From positions 11,344,001-11,408,000 of the forward strand of contig OX485803.1 of NCBI GenBank assembly GCA_950295325.1: a stretch of 64,000 nucleotides of DNA, in the 5' to 3' direction. The position numbers and the translations under genes were made by a program. Below, one piece after another: positions 10,906 to 23,694 of the stretch; position 1 is the stretch's first letter; the number at the start of each line of letters is the position of its first letter. The notes below the pieces were generated by a model. That model saw only the letters and a list, made by a program, of their open reading frames with translations. It was not told the DNA's origin and made no database searches. This DNA comes from Polytrichum commune (Eukaryota > Streptophyta > Polytrichopsida > Polytrichales > Polytrichaceae).

Positions 10906-12928
10906 TCAGCCAGTTTCATAGCTAACCCAGTTTTCATAGATTCCAACATTTTGCCTTGGCATGATTCATTGCCTTGTATCATATGTTTAAAGGATACTTA
11001 TACCGACACATCTATGTTTCATTGGGAATCGGACTCGTGGGCTCCAACAAGATGAGCATCTGCTATGTGCAGAATTTTTGCATTGATAGTATTAAGGAAA
11101 ATGGGAGGAAGAGTCCTTTGATTTATTAGATAGACTCTGATTAATTGGTGTAGACGAACCTCTCATGAGCTCTGGTGCATGACACATGGACATTCCAAGT
11201 GGTGCTGCTGGTCACCAATCCTGAATGTGACCGATTCCAACATGCATTACATACTTTACACGAGAATGGGAATCGACACCTGACAGATGAGCCCAAACTT
11301 CTCCTTCATAAGTAGCTTCTCTAGGTCTTGCTTAGTAGTCATTAAGGTGATTGATTTACAGAGTGTCGGATTCTTGGGGCCACTGGCAGTAGCTTCAGAC
11401 AATTGTCAGGTGGGAAATTTTATTCTGTGTGAATTTTGTTTGTTCAAATTTTACCTATCAGAATGACTTCATTCAGTAATGTAGATTTTCAAAGGTTACT
11501 TTTTAAAGCAACTAGAATTCAAGCAACACGAGGTCAGGGCTTTGTGTTCAGCAGTTTGATATCAAAGTCTCATAGCAGTTGAACTCATTTATGTTATTAC
11601 AATGGGAATAAAGCACCCAAATTTGTGGGGGCTGGGAAACTTGAAGAGTCCATCTCTGATGCCCTTCACCTTTAAAGTCCATGTGAAGGGGCATTAGGGA
11701 AGAATGGTCATAATATTCAAAGCCTAGTGTGGGCTTAATAAGGCTCTGGTCACGCCGTTGGTTACCGGTGACCAATGTTGAGGAGGGTTAGGGGAACATG
11801 CTAGCTTAACTATAGATAGTTTTACGGTAACAATGACAGTTATCTAAGTTTTTTTGATTCATTGCTTTAGTTAAGTTTGAGTACTCCTTTCATGGTTTAT
11901 TACCTAAAAATGCAGAAGACAAATCAATTAGGTTATGCTTAGCTTGGATGTCAAGTTTAGTGGAATCCGGTACCATCTAAGTTTCTAATTAATTATACCT
12001 AAGTTACTCTCACTGGCGGTGTCAGGTAGCTTGGTCTCTTCAAGCTGCTTCTACTATTGTCAACTTGGAGAGTCCGCCTCTAAGTTTTCAACAAATGTAG
12101 AAGGATTGAATAATTATGTGCAAATGTAACATCGTTATCATCATGGCATGACCAAGTTACCAACTACATCACTTATTCTAATTAATGTACCACATCAACT
12201 TGAGAGTTATTTGGGATTGATATTGACCAAATAATCCACTCACTTGTCATAAGACTTGGTGAATCACCACTGAAATCACTTTATATGTGAAGTTCATATT
12301 AATCTTTTGTCACCAATACTTACCTATAAATTTTCATTCTTGAGTAGGTATTCAAAAACCAACAATACTATACCATGTTTTCTTCTTTCAATCATGTAGG
12401 TGTTGTTAGTTGAGAGCCAAGATAGCACTCTTTACCATTAGACTTTTTAAACGATCTGCATTATGAGAGAAACAAGCGATATATGTTTTGTCAAACATAT
12501 TCATGGTACAAAATAAACGTGGTGGGCGTGCAAACACATTTATGGTGTCTGTACTGGGATTGAGTTGACTTGAAATTAATGTGATCTAGACTTATTGAAA
12601 TAAGTGGTGAGATGGTTAGGTAATGCAACCTTGCAATTGCGTTCATACAAAATGTGCTATTAAAAAGCCATCAACATTTTGGTCTCATTTTGTATGACTC
12701 AGAAGGACCGATATCTTAAGTTGCTGAAGACCATGAATTAGGGGAAAAAAGAATAATAATAAATTTAAAAAATCACTGGTGGCATGAAATTTAAGTATCC
12801 CATGTTGTGTTCCTCAATCAAGGACAAATAATTTGTAATAAGAGTTGTACCTCCCAAGGTACAATATAGTAAAGAGTTGCTCCTGCCATGTCTTCTTCAG
12901 GCACATTTAAAGACTACACAAATTAGTG
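10906..12928. other. intergenic, nothing recognised
   Basis: About 2 kb of AT-rich sequence downstream of the glycosyltransferase. No coding frame with domain resemblance, RNA gene or organised repeat seen. Confidence 0.5.
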
Positions 12929-13114
12929 CATCCCAACTAGTGCGTGTTACTATGTATTCGGAGTTATGGTAGTGCTATAACTAATTAATGAGAGCTTAAT
13001 ATTTTACCAAACAAAGTCATTATGTTCTACAATGTCCAAACAACCTATTGAATTCATGAGTAAGATGTTATTGCATTATATAATTCCAAATAATAACACA
13101 CATTAATTGGGATG
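12929..13114. mobile_element. MITE, ~186 bp
   Basis: Inverted termini: left from CATCCCAACTAGTGCGTGTT, right (reverse complement) CATCCCAATTAATGTGTGTT, with related sequence continuing inward for about 40 bp. Ends and interior ('atgtccaaacaacct') relate it to the MITEs at 22,161-22,715 and 30,946-31,148. Confidence 0.65.
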
Positions 13115-14469
13115 ACCAGTGTAGTTTGATATCCATCATACTAGAATTCCAACATGGTCAATAGTTGGTTGTTTCAAAGAGCCTATAACATTGCTAAGCT
13201 CCACTTGCCTCTACCCTAGGCATGGGAATAATATGGTCAAGTGTCGGGAATGAATTACATGTTGTGATTCTCAAAAAATGAATCCTAAGTCTTAGGACTA
13301 CAAGCATATGAGTCGTGGGCAATTGACCTGCATCAAGTTGCAAAATTGTCATGTGTTGCTAGAAAAATAAATTAACATACCATGGTGGTAGATTTGCATC
13401 TTTCTTTTAGTGATGTAGAGCGATTGTCCAAGACTCGTATGTTGGTAAAGGTTCCCAAAGAACTTGGTATCTCTTAATTTAGAAACAATAAGAGAGCATG
13501 ATTCGACTTAGCAATGTTATGAGAAATTATATAGGAGACTTCCTTCAAATTAAAATTTGGAAACTAGATGTTAGTTTTCAAGCAATAACTAACATAGCAC
13601 TCCTAAATGAAATTTTAGCATAGTGAGCATTTTTATTCAATAAAAAACACACTAGAGTTATCCTTAACGTCTCTCAATAACTCATGTTTTGATAGGAGGT
13701 CCTCCCCATCTTCGACATTTTACAATTTGAGGATGGTTTAAGTGATGTCGAAACCCCTAAATTAGGTGAAAGGATAGGCGTTTGACTTTTGGCCAAAAGA
13801 TGGTGATATAGAACTAAAATTTGTGAAAATTATATATATTAAATAAGAAATTCAATGAGTGCTTCAAATGATGCTCTCTAAAAGATTTCAAGGAGTTTAT
13901 TTTTTTATATAGCCGTCTTCTAGCCAATGTCAATGCCTTCTTTTTGTTTCACCAAAATCAGGAATTCCAACACCACTTGAATACTCATTAAAATTTATAA
14001 AAATGTCAAATATGTGGAGTAACTCCCTACTAAAACATCAACTTTTGAGAGATTTTAGAAAATATTCTATTTGACTATAAGTTAGAAATCTCACTGATGA
14101 CAACTTATTTTAAAGTCCTACAATGATTGCCTCTACTGTACTCATTCTACTGTACTATACCTTGCTAAAAAGGGACCGGAGTATCTATCTATCAATCTAT
14201 CTACTCATTCTGCACTCTAGGAAATTAACCGATTTGACACCATCTTAATATACTTTCAGTCACAGAAGCCTTTGGCTGCCCAAACTAGAAAATCAACTAA
14301 ATTTCATTGCAAGTCACTGAACTTGGCTTTGGCTTCATTTTGCCTTTGACTTAATGGCCTCCTGCTCAACCGGGGGAGAAATAGAGAGAAAAGGCTTTGG
14401 GAATGTTGCAGATCCTACGAATTCAGTTTTTGTTTTCACTTACAAGTTTTGTTTTGTTTTACATGCAGA
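13115..14469. other. intergenic, nothing recognised except one short repeat
   Basis: No gene. 14,160-14,205 is an inverted relative of about 165-210 ('cttgctaaaaagggaccg' followed by a TATC microsatellite). Confidence 0.5.
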
Positions 14470-15222
14470 GAATTTGAGGGAATTCTCTCTGTCGGTTTGT
14501 TCAGTAATGCAACTGCCAGTAACACCCTTAACTTACATGATTCAGAAATACTTCCTTGTGCATGCATTGACCATGATAAAGATGTTTTTTTGTGATGAAA
14601 GCAGGCACACCATTGAGGAGAATCACTTCCATTTCTACGAATGCTAGAATGTAATTTCTACATGGGTTTTTCCATGTGGGATTCAAATGGGTCTCTCCCA
14701 CATAGGAACGACACATGACAAATTTGAGAAGAAAGGAGTTATTTGTTTTTGGAAGATAATGGACAATGCAAGACCTTAAATGGCTTCTAACATGTCCTAA
14801 TAAGAAATGTAAAATTCACCTTGACTCTAAACTTTCAACTATATATAACAACTTCATCATTCATTATGTTCCTTGTTTGAATTTTGGGTGGGTGGGGGGG
14901 GGGGTCCCTTTGAATTAAAGGGCTACGTGTGATTATAATGAGGTATTTTCATGGTGGCTATGAAGTAATGCACATAATTCATAAGATGTTAAGTATATAT
15001 GTTGAATATTTTGGCATATATCTATTGTGTTCTCAAAATGAATTTCCAATTCCCTTAATTTCTTTGATTTTTAATTTGGAATTTTTAATGAGACCCTATA
15101 TTTTATTGCATCACGTTTGCCAACGAAATGCAGGTTACCCCCTTGGTGCTCAAGCAATTTCTCTTTTGATGTCCAAACCCAAGATATGTTGCAATGTTCA
15201 CAGTTGTATGTGTAAAGTTGAT

Positions 15223-18090
15223 TTACCTTCAATTTCATATTTCTTCAAGAAGCCAAGGATCCGATTAAGAAACTATGGGAAGCCTCCCCTCCACAAATGG
15301 CGTTTTTTACTAAACTTAGGAAAATAGTCAAGTATTATAAATAATTTTGTAAAGCTAAAGCAACAGAGGCCAAACTATAAGAGACTAGGTAAAGGAAACA
15401 CCTTGGATTTTGGCAAGTTAGACTTTATTCAGACATTACAAACGGAGAAGCTAAAGCCCATATCAAGCAATTTAGGGATCATGTGCAAAATTTAGCTAAC
15501 ATGAAAGAGGACGGGTGAAGAATCCGGTCCAAAACCCAATGGATGCAATCTAGAGATAGAATGAACAAACACTTCTTCTTCTCAATTAGGGAGCGGCTGG
15601 CAAGTGGGCTTATCATATAACTTTATGATGAAGATAATATAGTTGTATCCTTGAGCGTGGATCTAGCTAGAGTAGTTAAAAAAAAAATACTCTAAATTGT
15701 ACGCATGCCCGACCGTGGATGAGCAACAAAAGGATTGTGAGGAAGAACTTTTGAGTTATGTACCAAACAAATTCTTGCCAACTGCAAAGAAGATAAAGGG
15801 AAGCACCACTCACTGAAGATGAACATACCAAGGCAGTCCAAGCACTTGCAAGAGGAAAAAACCCAAGCCCAAATGGGTTGACAACCGAGTTCTTGCAAGC
15901 TTACTAGAGTTTTATGAGTGAAGATTTTACAAGGATGGTGAATGAGTCGATGGCACATAACCATTTTCCAAAAGGTGTCACAAGGGGGCTCATTGCACTC
16001 CTAGCTAAAGAAGGGGACCACTTGAGATTGACCAACTAGCGACCAATCACGCACTTTAATACCATCTATAAGAGTTTTGCCAAAACTCTTCAATGGCGAC
16101 TCCATCCACTGCTAGTAGAGGTAATTGACAGTGATCAAACCACCTTTCTTCCGACCCAATTTATCCTAGACAATATCTTCCTCACACATGAATCAATTCG
16201 ATGGGCAAAGGAATCGTGTCAAGAGGCCATCTTTCTTAAAATAGATTTTAGCAAAGCATAAGATAGAGTCGACTGGGCATTTATGTTCCGAGTCATGGAG
16301 AAACTAGGAATGTCAACGGTTTCACCAAAATGGTTAGAATGTTGTTTCATGACGCTAATGTCTTAGTGAATATCAACAACCAAGTAACCAACGCCAATCA
16401 TAGAGGAGTCCGTCAGGGCTGCCCTTTAGCCCCCTATTTGTTCATTATCATGGCGGAAACGATTAATGCAAAAATGAAACATGCAATGAGATTGAATAAC
16501 CTCAAAGGTATTACCCTTTCTCAATGTAGTTCCCAACAAATTATTAGCCAATATACAGATGACATGTCTTTCACAATGAAGGTGGAAGAAACTAGTGTTG
16601 ATAGCCTTGTTGGGATCCTGCACAAGTTTGGAATTGCCTCCGGATTAGAGACCAATTGGCGTAAGAGCGTTGCATAATGATGCGGCCAAGGACAACCACC
16701 GAGATGGGTGGAAAATACCAATGGCGGTGGGCCGCAAATGGAGACCTGTGAAAACTACTAGGCATACCGTTTGGTATTCAACAGGAGGTACAAGATGTGA
16801 ACCAATTCTTGGTAAACAAAGTTAAAAACAAACTCAAATACTAGAGCTCCACACACTTGTCGCTTGCAAGCCAAACCCTCATTGTGATTCAAGTGATGAA
16901 TTTTGTGATAGGATGCTCAACCAACGGAATGCTCACCTCACTTCACTAGAATGGGTCGGCCTTTACAAAAACAATGAGGATGTTTTACTGGAATGGGTGG
17001 TTTGCGCGGGTCATCTCAAAGAATTTAGTATTATACCAGTCTAGCTTAGGGCGGAATTCATGAACATGTTTTTGAAATCCATTGTCGAGCTGCAATACTT
17101 CACTCTCACGAAAATTAAACCCAACACTAAGAATGCAACGCCACCAATGGCTTTCTTAGGATGGATGGCACGAGTTAGAGTGGATAGCCTTACTAGAAGG
17201 AATAGCCAAACTCCACTCAATCTATATTTTGGAGAGCTTGATCAACTATTTTTTGACCCCGCCCGCTGGTGATGGCCAGAGGCTACACCTTTCTTTGCCT
17301 ATTCGGTCAAGAAGGAAAGGAAATGGATTACTAAGCAAATGGTTCTCAAGAAGACAATTCCTCATAAGTGAAGGAATGACCCCCCCCCCTTCCACTTCCC
17401 CTAAATGTAATGTCATATGGCACCTTTGGTCGGTCATTCATAAAGTTGTAGTGATTGATGAATGGCGTGGGAAAATCTCTTGGAGATTGACAAAAGCTAC
17501 CTCCACTATGGCCCAAAGTCGGTGGAATCTGTTAAACACACATTCTTTAGTTGTCCACTTGCTCAACATGGGTGGTAGTATGATGCTAATATCATTTGGC
17601 AATTCTTTGCCAAAAGAAGAAACCTTGGCGCGAGGAAATCTTTTTTCATGATGCAATGCCTCTTTGATCAACCTTTCTACAAGTCACTGAAACGATTTAG
17701 TTGCATCTAGTTTTTCTTAAGAAATGGTCTTCTGTGTATTATTTGGCATAAAAAGAATGATCTAGTTTTCAACGCTTTACAATGGCCCATTGAGAAAACA
17801 CACCAAGTCATTTGGGACGCCTTGCAGGATTACGGTAGGATCGAGTGGAAACATACTCTCTCGGACTTGGAAAAGGCCCTGGATGTTGCCTACCAAGATG
17901 TTCTTAAAGAATTTAATGCGATATGGGGCGTCAAAGGTCTTATTATGACCCATAGAAATTTAGTGGTTACTTGGAAGGTTAAACCTTAGATGAGCATTAT
18001 CTCTTGATTTTCCATCGGGTTGCATTGGTTCTCCCATAGTAATTGTATTTTTTCTTCTTGCAATTGATTTTTCAATTTGTGCCAAAACAA
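15223..18090 (+). mobile_element. LINE-type non-LTR retrotransposon, defective, arm A only
   Basis: A 10 bp target duplication TAAAGTTGAT flanks it (15,213-15,222 and 18,091-18,100); arm B has no insert at the matching place (~50,580-50,600). Conceptual translation shows a reverse transcriptase in order: a linker with 'TQWMQSRDRMNKHFF', 'ALARGKNPSPNGL', 'IFLKIDFSKA*DRVDW', 'GVRQGCPLAPYLF' and 'QYTDDMSF', where YADD of the active site reads YTDD. In-frame stops (for example near 15,906, 16,038 and 16,260) inactivate it. 5' truncation is likely because no endonuclease was recognised. There is no long poly(A) tail. Confidence 0.88.
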
Positions 18091-18420
18091 TAAAGTTGAT
18101 ATGCCTTATGATATGGAGGATGGAAACATGGTGACAATATATATATATCATAACAATACATGGCCACACATGAGACCGTATCATTCAACATCCATTGTTA
18201 TTTGCAATAATCTATGTATGTCATGTTGCGTTAAAAAGAATTAGCTATCAAAAGTAAAAGTTGGACACAAAGTTGACACATTGTTGTGAACTCCACCTAC
18301 AATTTCTTTTATAATTTTAGCTAGCCTTATGGAGTTTGAACTTGGACCACTGCCACACTTAGTCCTTAGCTTCATCCACTCACCATCAGAACTTGGCCGA
18401 GTTGACCAACTAAGGGTTTG

Positions 18421-18527
18421 TTTCCATGTAGGCTGCTCGCCCACCACATTCTAGTGGAATTGTAGATTCCACCTGGTGGCATATACATTGCCACTAGAAT
18501 ATGGTGGGTGAGCAATCTACATGGAAA
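18421..18527. mobile_element. small fold-back MITE, arm A copy
   Basis: Two 37 bp inverted repeats, 18,421-18,457 and 18,491-18,527, differ at 4 positions; each contains 'TTCTAGTGG' and 'TTTCCATGTAG' ends. The equivalent in arm B is at 51,074-51,179, so it predates the duplication. A half copy lies at about 52,857-52,912. Confidence 0.75.
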
Positions 18528-18685
18528 ATTATCCTAGCCCACCCCAACCTTTAGGTTATCATGTTACCTAGGATAGAGCCAAACTCCACAGCCAAATTGA
18601 CTCTCCATTCATGCTTGCTTGAAATAGACATTTATGATCATCTGTTTATCTCTATCAAATACATATAAGTTATATATAGGAGAAT

Positions 18686-19441
18686 ATATTGATATCCCTA
18701 GTTTTTAACCATTTTTTTTTTACTTTTATGCATGACAGTTTCTTCTCTTTTGTCAACCACTTCCCTCACACTCCAAGATCACACTTGTTTGAGAGGGAAA
18801 CCCGAACTTCTCAACCCTTACCCATTATGAAAAATCGCAAGCAATCCGCAACCATCATACTTTGGCAAGAAAACAAGTTGCAACCGCCAAATCATGCCAA
18901 GAAACCATTACCAAGAGGATTTATAGGACTCCTTTGAGGAGGCCTGGGATCTTTTGGGGAATTTCCTCCGGGTCTTTTCTGTGAGCTGGACCCTTCCATG
19001 AGATGGAGCCGAGTCCCAGCGGATTGTCACTTCACTTCTTTCAATGAATAAAGAGTTACCTTTGCTTGCAAAACGGGGGTGGTCACACAGTTCAATCAAC
19101 TTTTGTCATGTAGTCGGTGCAGTGTAGCCAATGTGGTGCAGCCGGTGCGGTGCGATTACACATTTGATCTTGATAGATTATCTCGATTTATGAGGCAAGG
19201 TCTACATCCCGAATGTATATTTCATGGTGTAAAGTCTAAGTCCGGATTGAGTAGACGAGTCTATACAAATGTTATGAAGCAAGGAAATGACTTTGGTTTA
19301 AGTATGAATGGCATCTGCTTTGTCGTCTGCTGGGAAGTCGTTTGTCGGGAAAGAAGATTGAGTGCGTGCGAAATAATTTGACTTGAGGTTCGTGTAGAAT
19401 AGGCTATGCGATATTCTCTATAAAACTCTACGTGTTTCAGT
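18686..19441. mobile_element. arm A-specific insertion, unclassified
   Basis: About 755 bp absent from arm B, whose sequence runs straight from 'tatataggggaat' to 'caccaactcaag' near 51,330. It contains an AATAAA-like stretch at 19,045-19,052. No clear terminal repeats or target duplication were found, so the class is open (a solo LTR is one option). Confidence 0.55.
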
Positions 19442-19799
19442 ACCAACTCGAGTGCCCTGTCAATGGTAATATCTCCCAAGGATGGGTGCCATATTGGAAC
19501 TGCTATGACCTGCTAATGCATTGAATCATGAAATATATGGTGGAATAGAATGTCTTGAAATGGCATGCCTCTCCAAAATTCCAATGTGCATAATATTTAG
19601 GTTGGTTTCCATGTCCATCACTAAGCTACTAGATTCTAGATAATAGTGGGTTGAATATGTTCTCATGAAAAGCAAGCAAGCAACCAACCAACCAATTGCA
19701 TTATGGCTGCCTAGTAAACTAAAATCATGATATTTGGCCTCAACAAAAGGAATTAAACCAAGAGGCATTTACCTAGATAAGGACTAAATTGGGTTCACC

Positions 19800-20880
19800 C
19801 ATGAATACAAATACCTTGGCAATGATTTTTATTCACATGGTTACTTTGAGCCATCTTGTAAAAGGCAAACATTCGCAAGTATAAAAACATTGATGGGAAC
19901 TTTGAGGAAAGAAGCAGTAGTTGAAGTCACATATTGGGAACTTAAATTCCATTTATTCAAGGCTTTGGTGCTTCCCACTTTCACGCCTGGCACCAAAATT
20001 TGGGGAGGCGACTTGAAAAACTCTCATCAGAGTGTTTTTGAGAAGGGCATGAAGGTGTGTATGATGTCTCACATCAAAGTGTGTTCTGCGTCAACCTATC
20101 ATATATTATTGGCCAAATTTGGAGAATTTCTCATATAAATATAGGCTCTCAAGCTTACTATGGTTATCAACAACAATTTGCCCACCTATCCCCCTCTTAA
20201 TTCTTCAGTAGAGCACCCTCACTCTCCGAACACATGACCAAACAAGGATTTAACACCTGGCACAAATTGCATCCATCTGGAAGACATCATGGGGCCTATC
20301 TCATTGGGAAACCCATGACAACCCAACCACATTGAAAACAACATATGCTGATATCAAGGAGGTTTTTCTTGCTAAAGGGTGGAACTCTTTCCATCTCTTA
20401 GGGAAGAAACTATATTACCTCCACCTCAATGATTTTCTCAAATTTGAATGTGAATTGTACTTGAAGCAACCATTGACTCCACCACAACGTAAGAACATTG
20501 TTGCTTACCACACCTCAAACCATAGACTTGCCATTGAAATTGGATGAAGGACTACTATCCCTATCTCTAGAGATACTAGACCCTTACCCTTTTTGCTCCT
20601 ACAGTGCGGTTGAAAACAAGGCACGTTTCGTGTTGGAATACCCCTTATATAACCCCACAGAGATAAGTTTCCATCACTATTTGAGAACGTAGTTTCAATG
20701 AGCCCCAAGTCTTTCTTTCGATTAGACCATTAAGTTGGCATTAGCCTCTATCTCACAAAGGCTACCGCACTCCGCCACTCTTGAGAATTAGCTAGTTATA
20801 AACCATCATGATGTATTATTAGTCTCATTAGCCTTGTCGGCTTCCCGGACTTTTAAATCAATTTCAATTCATTTCAGTAG
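19800..20880 (+). pseudogene. decayed reverse-transcriptase C-terminal region, arm A
   Basis: Frames in succession give 'HLFKALVLPTFTPGTKIWG' with 'TYHILLAKFGEFLI' (19,890-20,138), 'AYHTSNHRLAIEIG' (20,332-20,547) and 'YPFCSYSAVENKARFVLEY' (20,498-20,692). These match the C-terminal part of plant LINE reverse transcriptases, where the last motif is normally a Cys/His knuckle; here later Cys/His positions are Arg and Tyr. Broken by stops and frame changes. Present in both arms. Confidence 0.65.
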
Positions 20881-21106
20881 CATGTGGAAAGCCTTGACCA
20901 TGAACCACTAGGCTTTCATGCGCCCCATTAAAACACTTACAATGACATTAGTTGGTTAGCACATGCAAACCCTACCTCCACCAACTTTCATCAACATTTG
21001 TAGTGACAAACTAACAAGACGTGCATAGGTATTTGAGGTTAAACATTCCCATTTGAGGTCCGGTAATCTAACCGTAAGGCTCCTATAGTATATGCATGGC
21101 TGCAAG

Positions 21107-21883
21107 GAAAATGGTTGTAAAGTAAGTAGAAATATTGATGGATGATTGAATATTCTAACCACATGTGCCAGTGTGTAAGCAGAGGATGATGGGAGCTAGA
21201 CAACTCCCAGTTGAAGATGGATGGATTGGAGTTACACAACTCCAGAATTGACAACATGTGCACTTGGGTTAGACATCTCCGCATTTAGTGCATTGGAATT
21301 AGACCATTCCATATTGAGAACATGTGCACATGAGTTAGTAAGCTCTTGATGAGGTGCATTGGAGTTAGACCACTCTAAAGTTGGAATTAGATAGTTCCAA
21401 CTAGAAGGAATGATGGATGAATGAAGTTGGAATTAGATAGTTCCAACTAGAAGGAATGATGGATGAATCCAGTTGGAATTAGACAGTTCCAACTAGAAAG
21501 AAGGATGGATGAATTCAGTTGGAATTAGATAGTTCCAACTGGAAGAATGAGATTGAGTTAAAAGATGGAAGAAGGTTCTAGAAGAACCAAAGATAGAAGA
21601 TTCATAATAGAACTAAGAGATAGAGCTATGAATAGAATACTTTTATTATATGTGAAAATAGAAAGTAAAAGTAGTGCTTTGGCATAAGAGGAAGCTCGGG
21701 GGAGGTGAGAGGATCTTTTGGTCTCTCTCCTATGGTCGGGGTGGTTGAGCTTAAACCAAGACCTACTTGGTCTATGATTGTAATTTGACATTACAAAGAA
21801 AATAAATTAAGTTCTTCAACTCATCGTTTTGATTGATAAGTGTTAGTGTGAAAGTTGATGATAAACCTGTGAGAGGTTTGTTA
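21107..21883. mobile_element. arm A-specific insertion containing a hairpin minisatellite
   Basis: About 775 bp absent from arm B (which reads 'gggctccaaacaacatggcatac' near 53,025). Its 3' third has an AATAAA at 21,800 followed by a U5-like stretch, so a solo LTR is possible, but termini and target duplication are unclear. Confidence 0.5.
21379..21551. repeat. 46 bp minisatellite, ~3.7 copies, each with a perfect hairpin
   Basis: Units start at 21,379, 21,425, 21,471 and 21,517 (exact 46 bp steps). Each carries AGTTGGAA followed, after an 8 nt loop, by TTCCAACT, an 8 bp perfect inverted repeat. Upstream to about 21,195, degenerate relatives keep the palindrome while the arm sequence changes (GGAGTT/AACTCC, GGAATT/CATTCC, GGGAG/CTCCC). 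Confidence 0.85.
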
Positions 21884-22160
21884 CAATGGCATACAACTTC
21901 AAAGCCATGTTGTGTTGTAAGAACTGGCCATTAATTAACCGGGAGGAGCGTACTTTGACTTTCCATGGACAGAATAAATCTTTTGCAGATGTTGTATGGT
22001 ACGTATATATTATAAATAGCTAACCAACATGCAAGAAACTTGGAAGTTGTGTTCCATGTCTTTGGATTTTATGAATGGAGGGCAACAGCATTTATTTGGT
22101 TTGGAACTTAGGATATTCTTTGAGAAATAAAGTCTATCACGTTGCCAGTACCACGCTATT

Positions 22161-22715
22161 TATCCCAATTAGTCTGTGGTACTATTTGGGGTCATGCAGT
22201 GAAATAATATCTTACTCACGAGTTCCATTTTTCCTACACTAAATATACCAGTTAGTGAGTGTGGGAAATTAGTGAGGGTGATATTAAATTCCTTTATGCT
22301 ATAAAATTAGTGCCACCAAAAGATCTAGATATCATTGTTCATCCCGGCACTTGGCACTATTCGTTAAGTACCAAAACTTGGCACTTTTCATTGACAATGT
22401 TGGAGTTTGGCATCATTCATTGACACGTATCTGGCACGCACTAATCACAAGCATGCACTGCTTTTCTTGAAGTTTATGGTTAATGAGCATATATTCATGA
22501 ATTTAGTGTCACTCAGTAAAAATTTCAACCCTTGGTAACTTTGAAATTTGGCTAGACTGTGTGTATGACTTGAATTAGTACCACCCTCACTAATTGGTAT
22601 ATTTTGTGTAGCACAAGTTCAATAGGTTGTTTTTGGACATTACAAAACATAAATGACTTTGCTTGATAAAATCTACATTCTCATTAAAGAGTTTTAACAC
22701 AAACTAATTGGGATA
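22161..22715. mobile_element. MITE interrupted by a second MITE, arm A copy
   Basis: The outer element has inverted ends TATCCCAATTAGTCTGTG / TATCCCAATTAGTTTGTG (reverse complement). Nested inside, 22,234-22,612 has its own inverted ends around 'CTACACTAAATATACCAGTT'. The same nested arrangement sits at 53,303-53,864 (inner 53,377-53,754), so both insertions predate the arm duplication. Confidence 0.75.
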
Positions 22716-23690
22716 ATCACTGTAGTAATATTAATGTTATTGCTAATTTTGGGCAACCTTCTAAGGTTTGGAGCTACTATTAAGTTACTACCACATTATG
22801 GTTTTAGAGGTATAGTTTTCTGGGTCCGCTATTGCAACTTGTCCAAATTAACCATCTATTGCAGCTTACCTATTGTAACTCATGGCGAGAAAATGCATTA
22901 ACTAATTTTTATGGATTTCAATCGGAGGATTTTGGTTGTCTTCCAGAAAATGATACGTTTATGCATTTTTCCACTATAGGTTGCAATGAATGATGCGTGA
23001 TCCTTTCAATTTGCCCAAATGGAGCAGCTATATTTTGGTCATAAAACAACCTGGAAAAGTGTATTGGGTGCATAATCCTAAGTCCAAATGGACATGTTGT
23101 TAATGTGTGCCTTCACTAAAGGAAATCATATGCAAGCATCAAGTGCAAATCCTAACTATGATGCACCCGACCCTTGTAGAGGCTATGATAAGGTATTGTA
23201 AGACTTTGAAAGGTACTGCAAGTGGCAACATACATACTATGTTGGACACATGACATGCATCATAATGGGAAATGCGAGTAGTGAGTGGCGAGCGGTAACA
23301 TATGAGTAGTGAGGAATAAAATATCCATGGTAATACATGTACCAATATTCTATAACCGTGGATTTGAGGCAATGAAAATATGGACCATGTACACGGATAT
23401 GGATCATGCATATGGCTATTGCATTCACAATTCAAAATCAATTCCATTTTAGAAGGTTTTGTTGTGATCAATATAGTGCTACCAATTGCCAACCCATATA
23501 CATGAAGCAAGTGAGATAATGTATAGAAAATTGGACAATTGAATTTAGTAATATGTGTAATGAAATGATAGGAGGGAAGATGAAATTGGCATACAAATCA
23601 TAGCCCATTATATATGGGTTAATCAAAGAAAGGCATAACATGAAAACCAACCAACACAAATCCAAATATTACGTCTAAGACTGTCCATGA
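22716..23690. other. arm A, no gene recognised
   Basis: Matches 53,865-54,830 of arm B. Open frames in both arms are not conserved as proteins. Confidence 0.45.
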
Positions 23691-23694
23691 TGCT

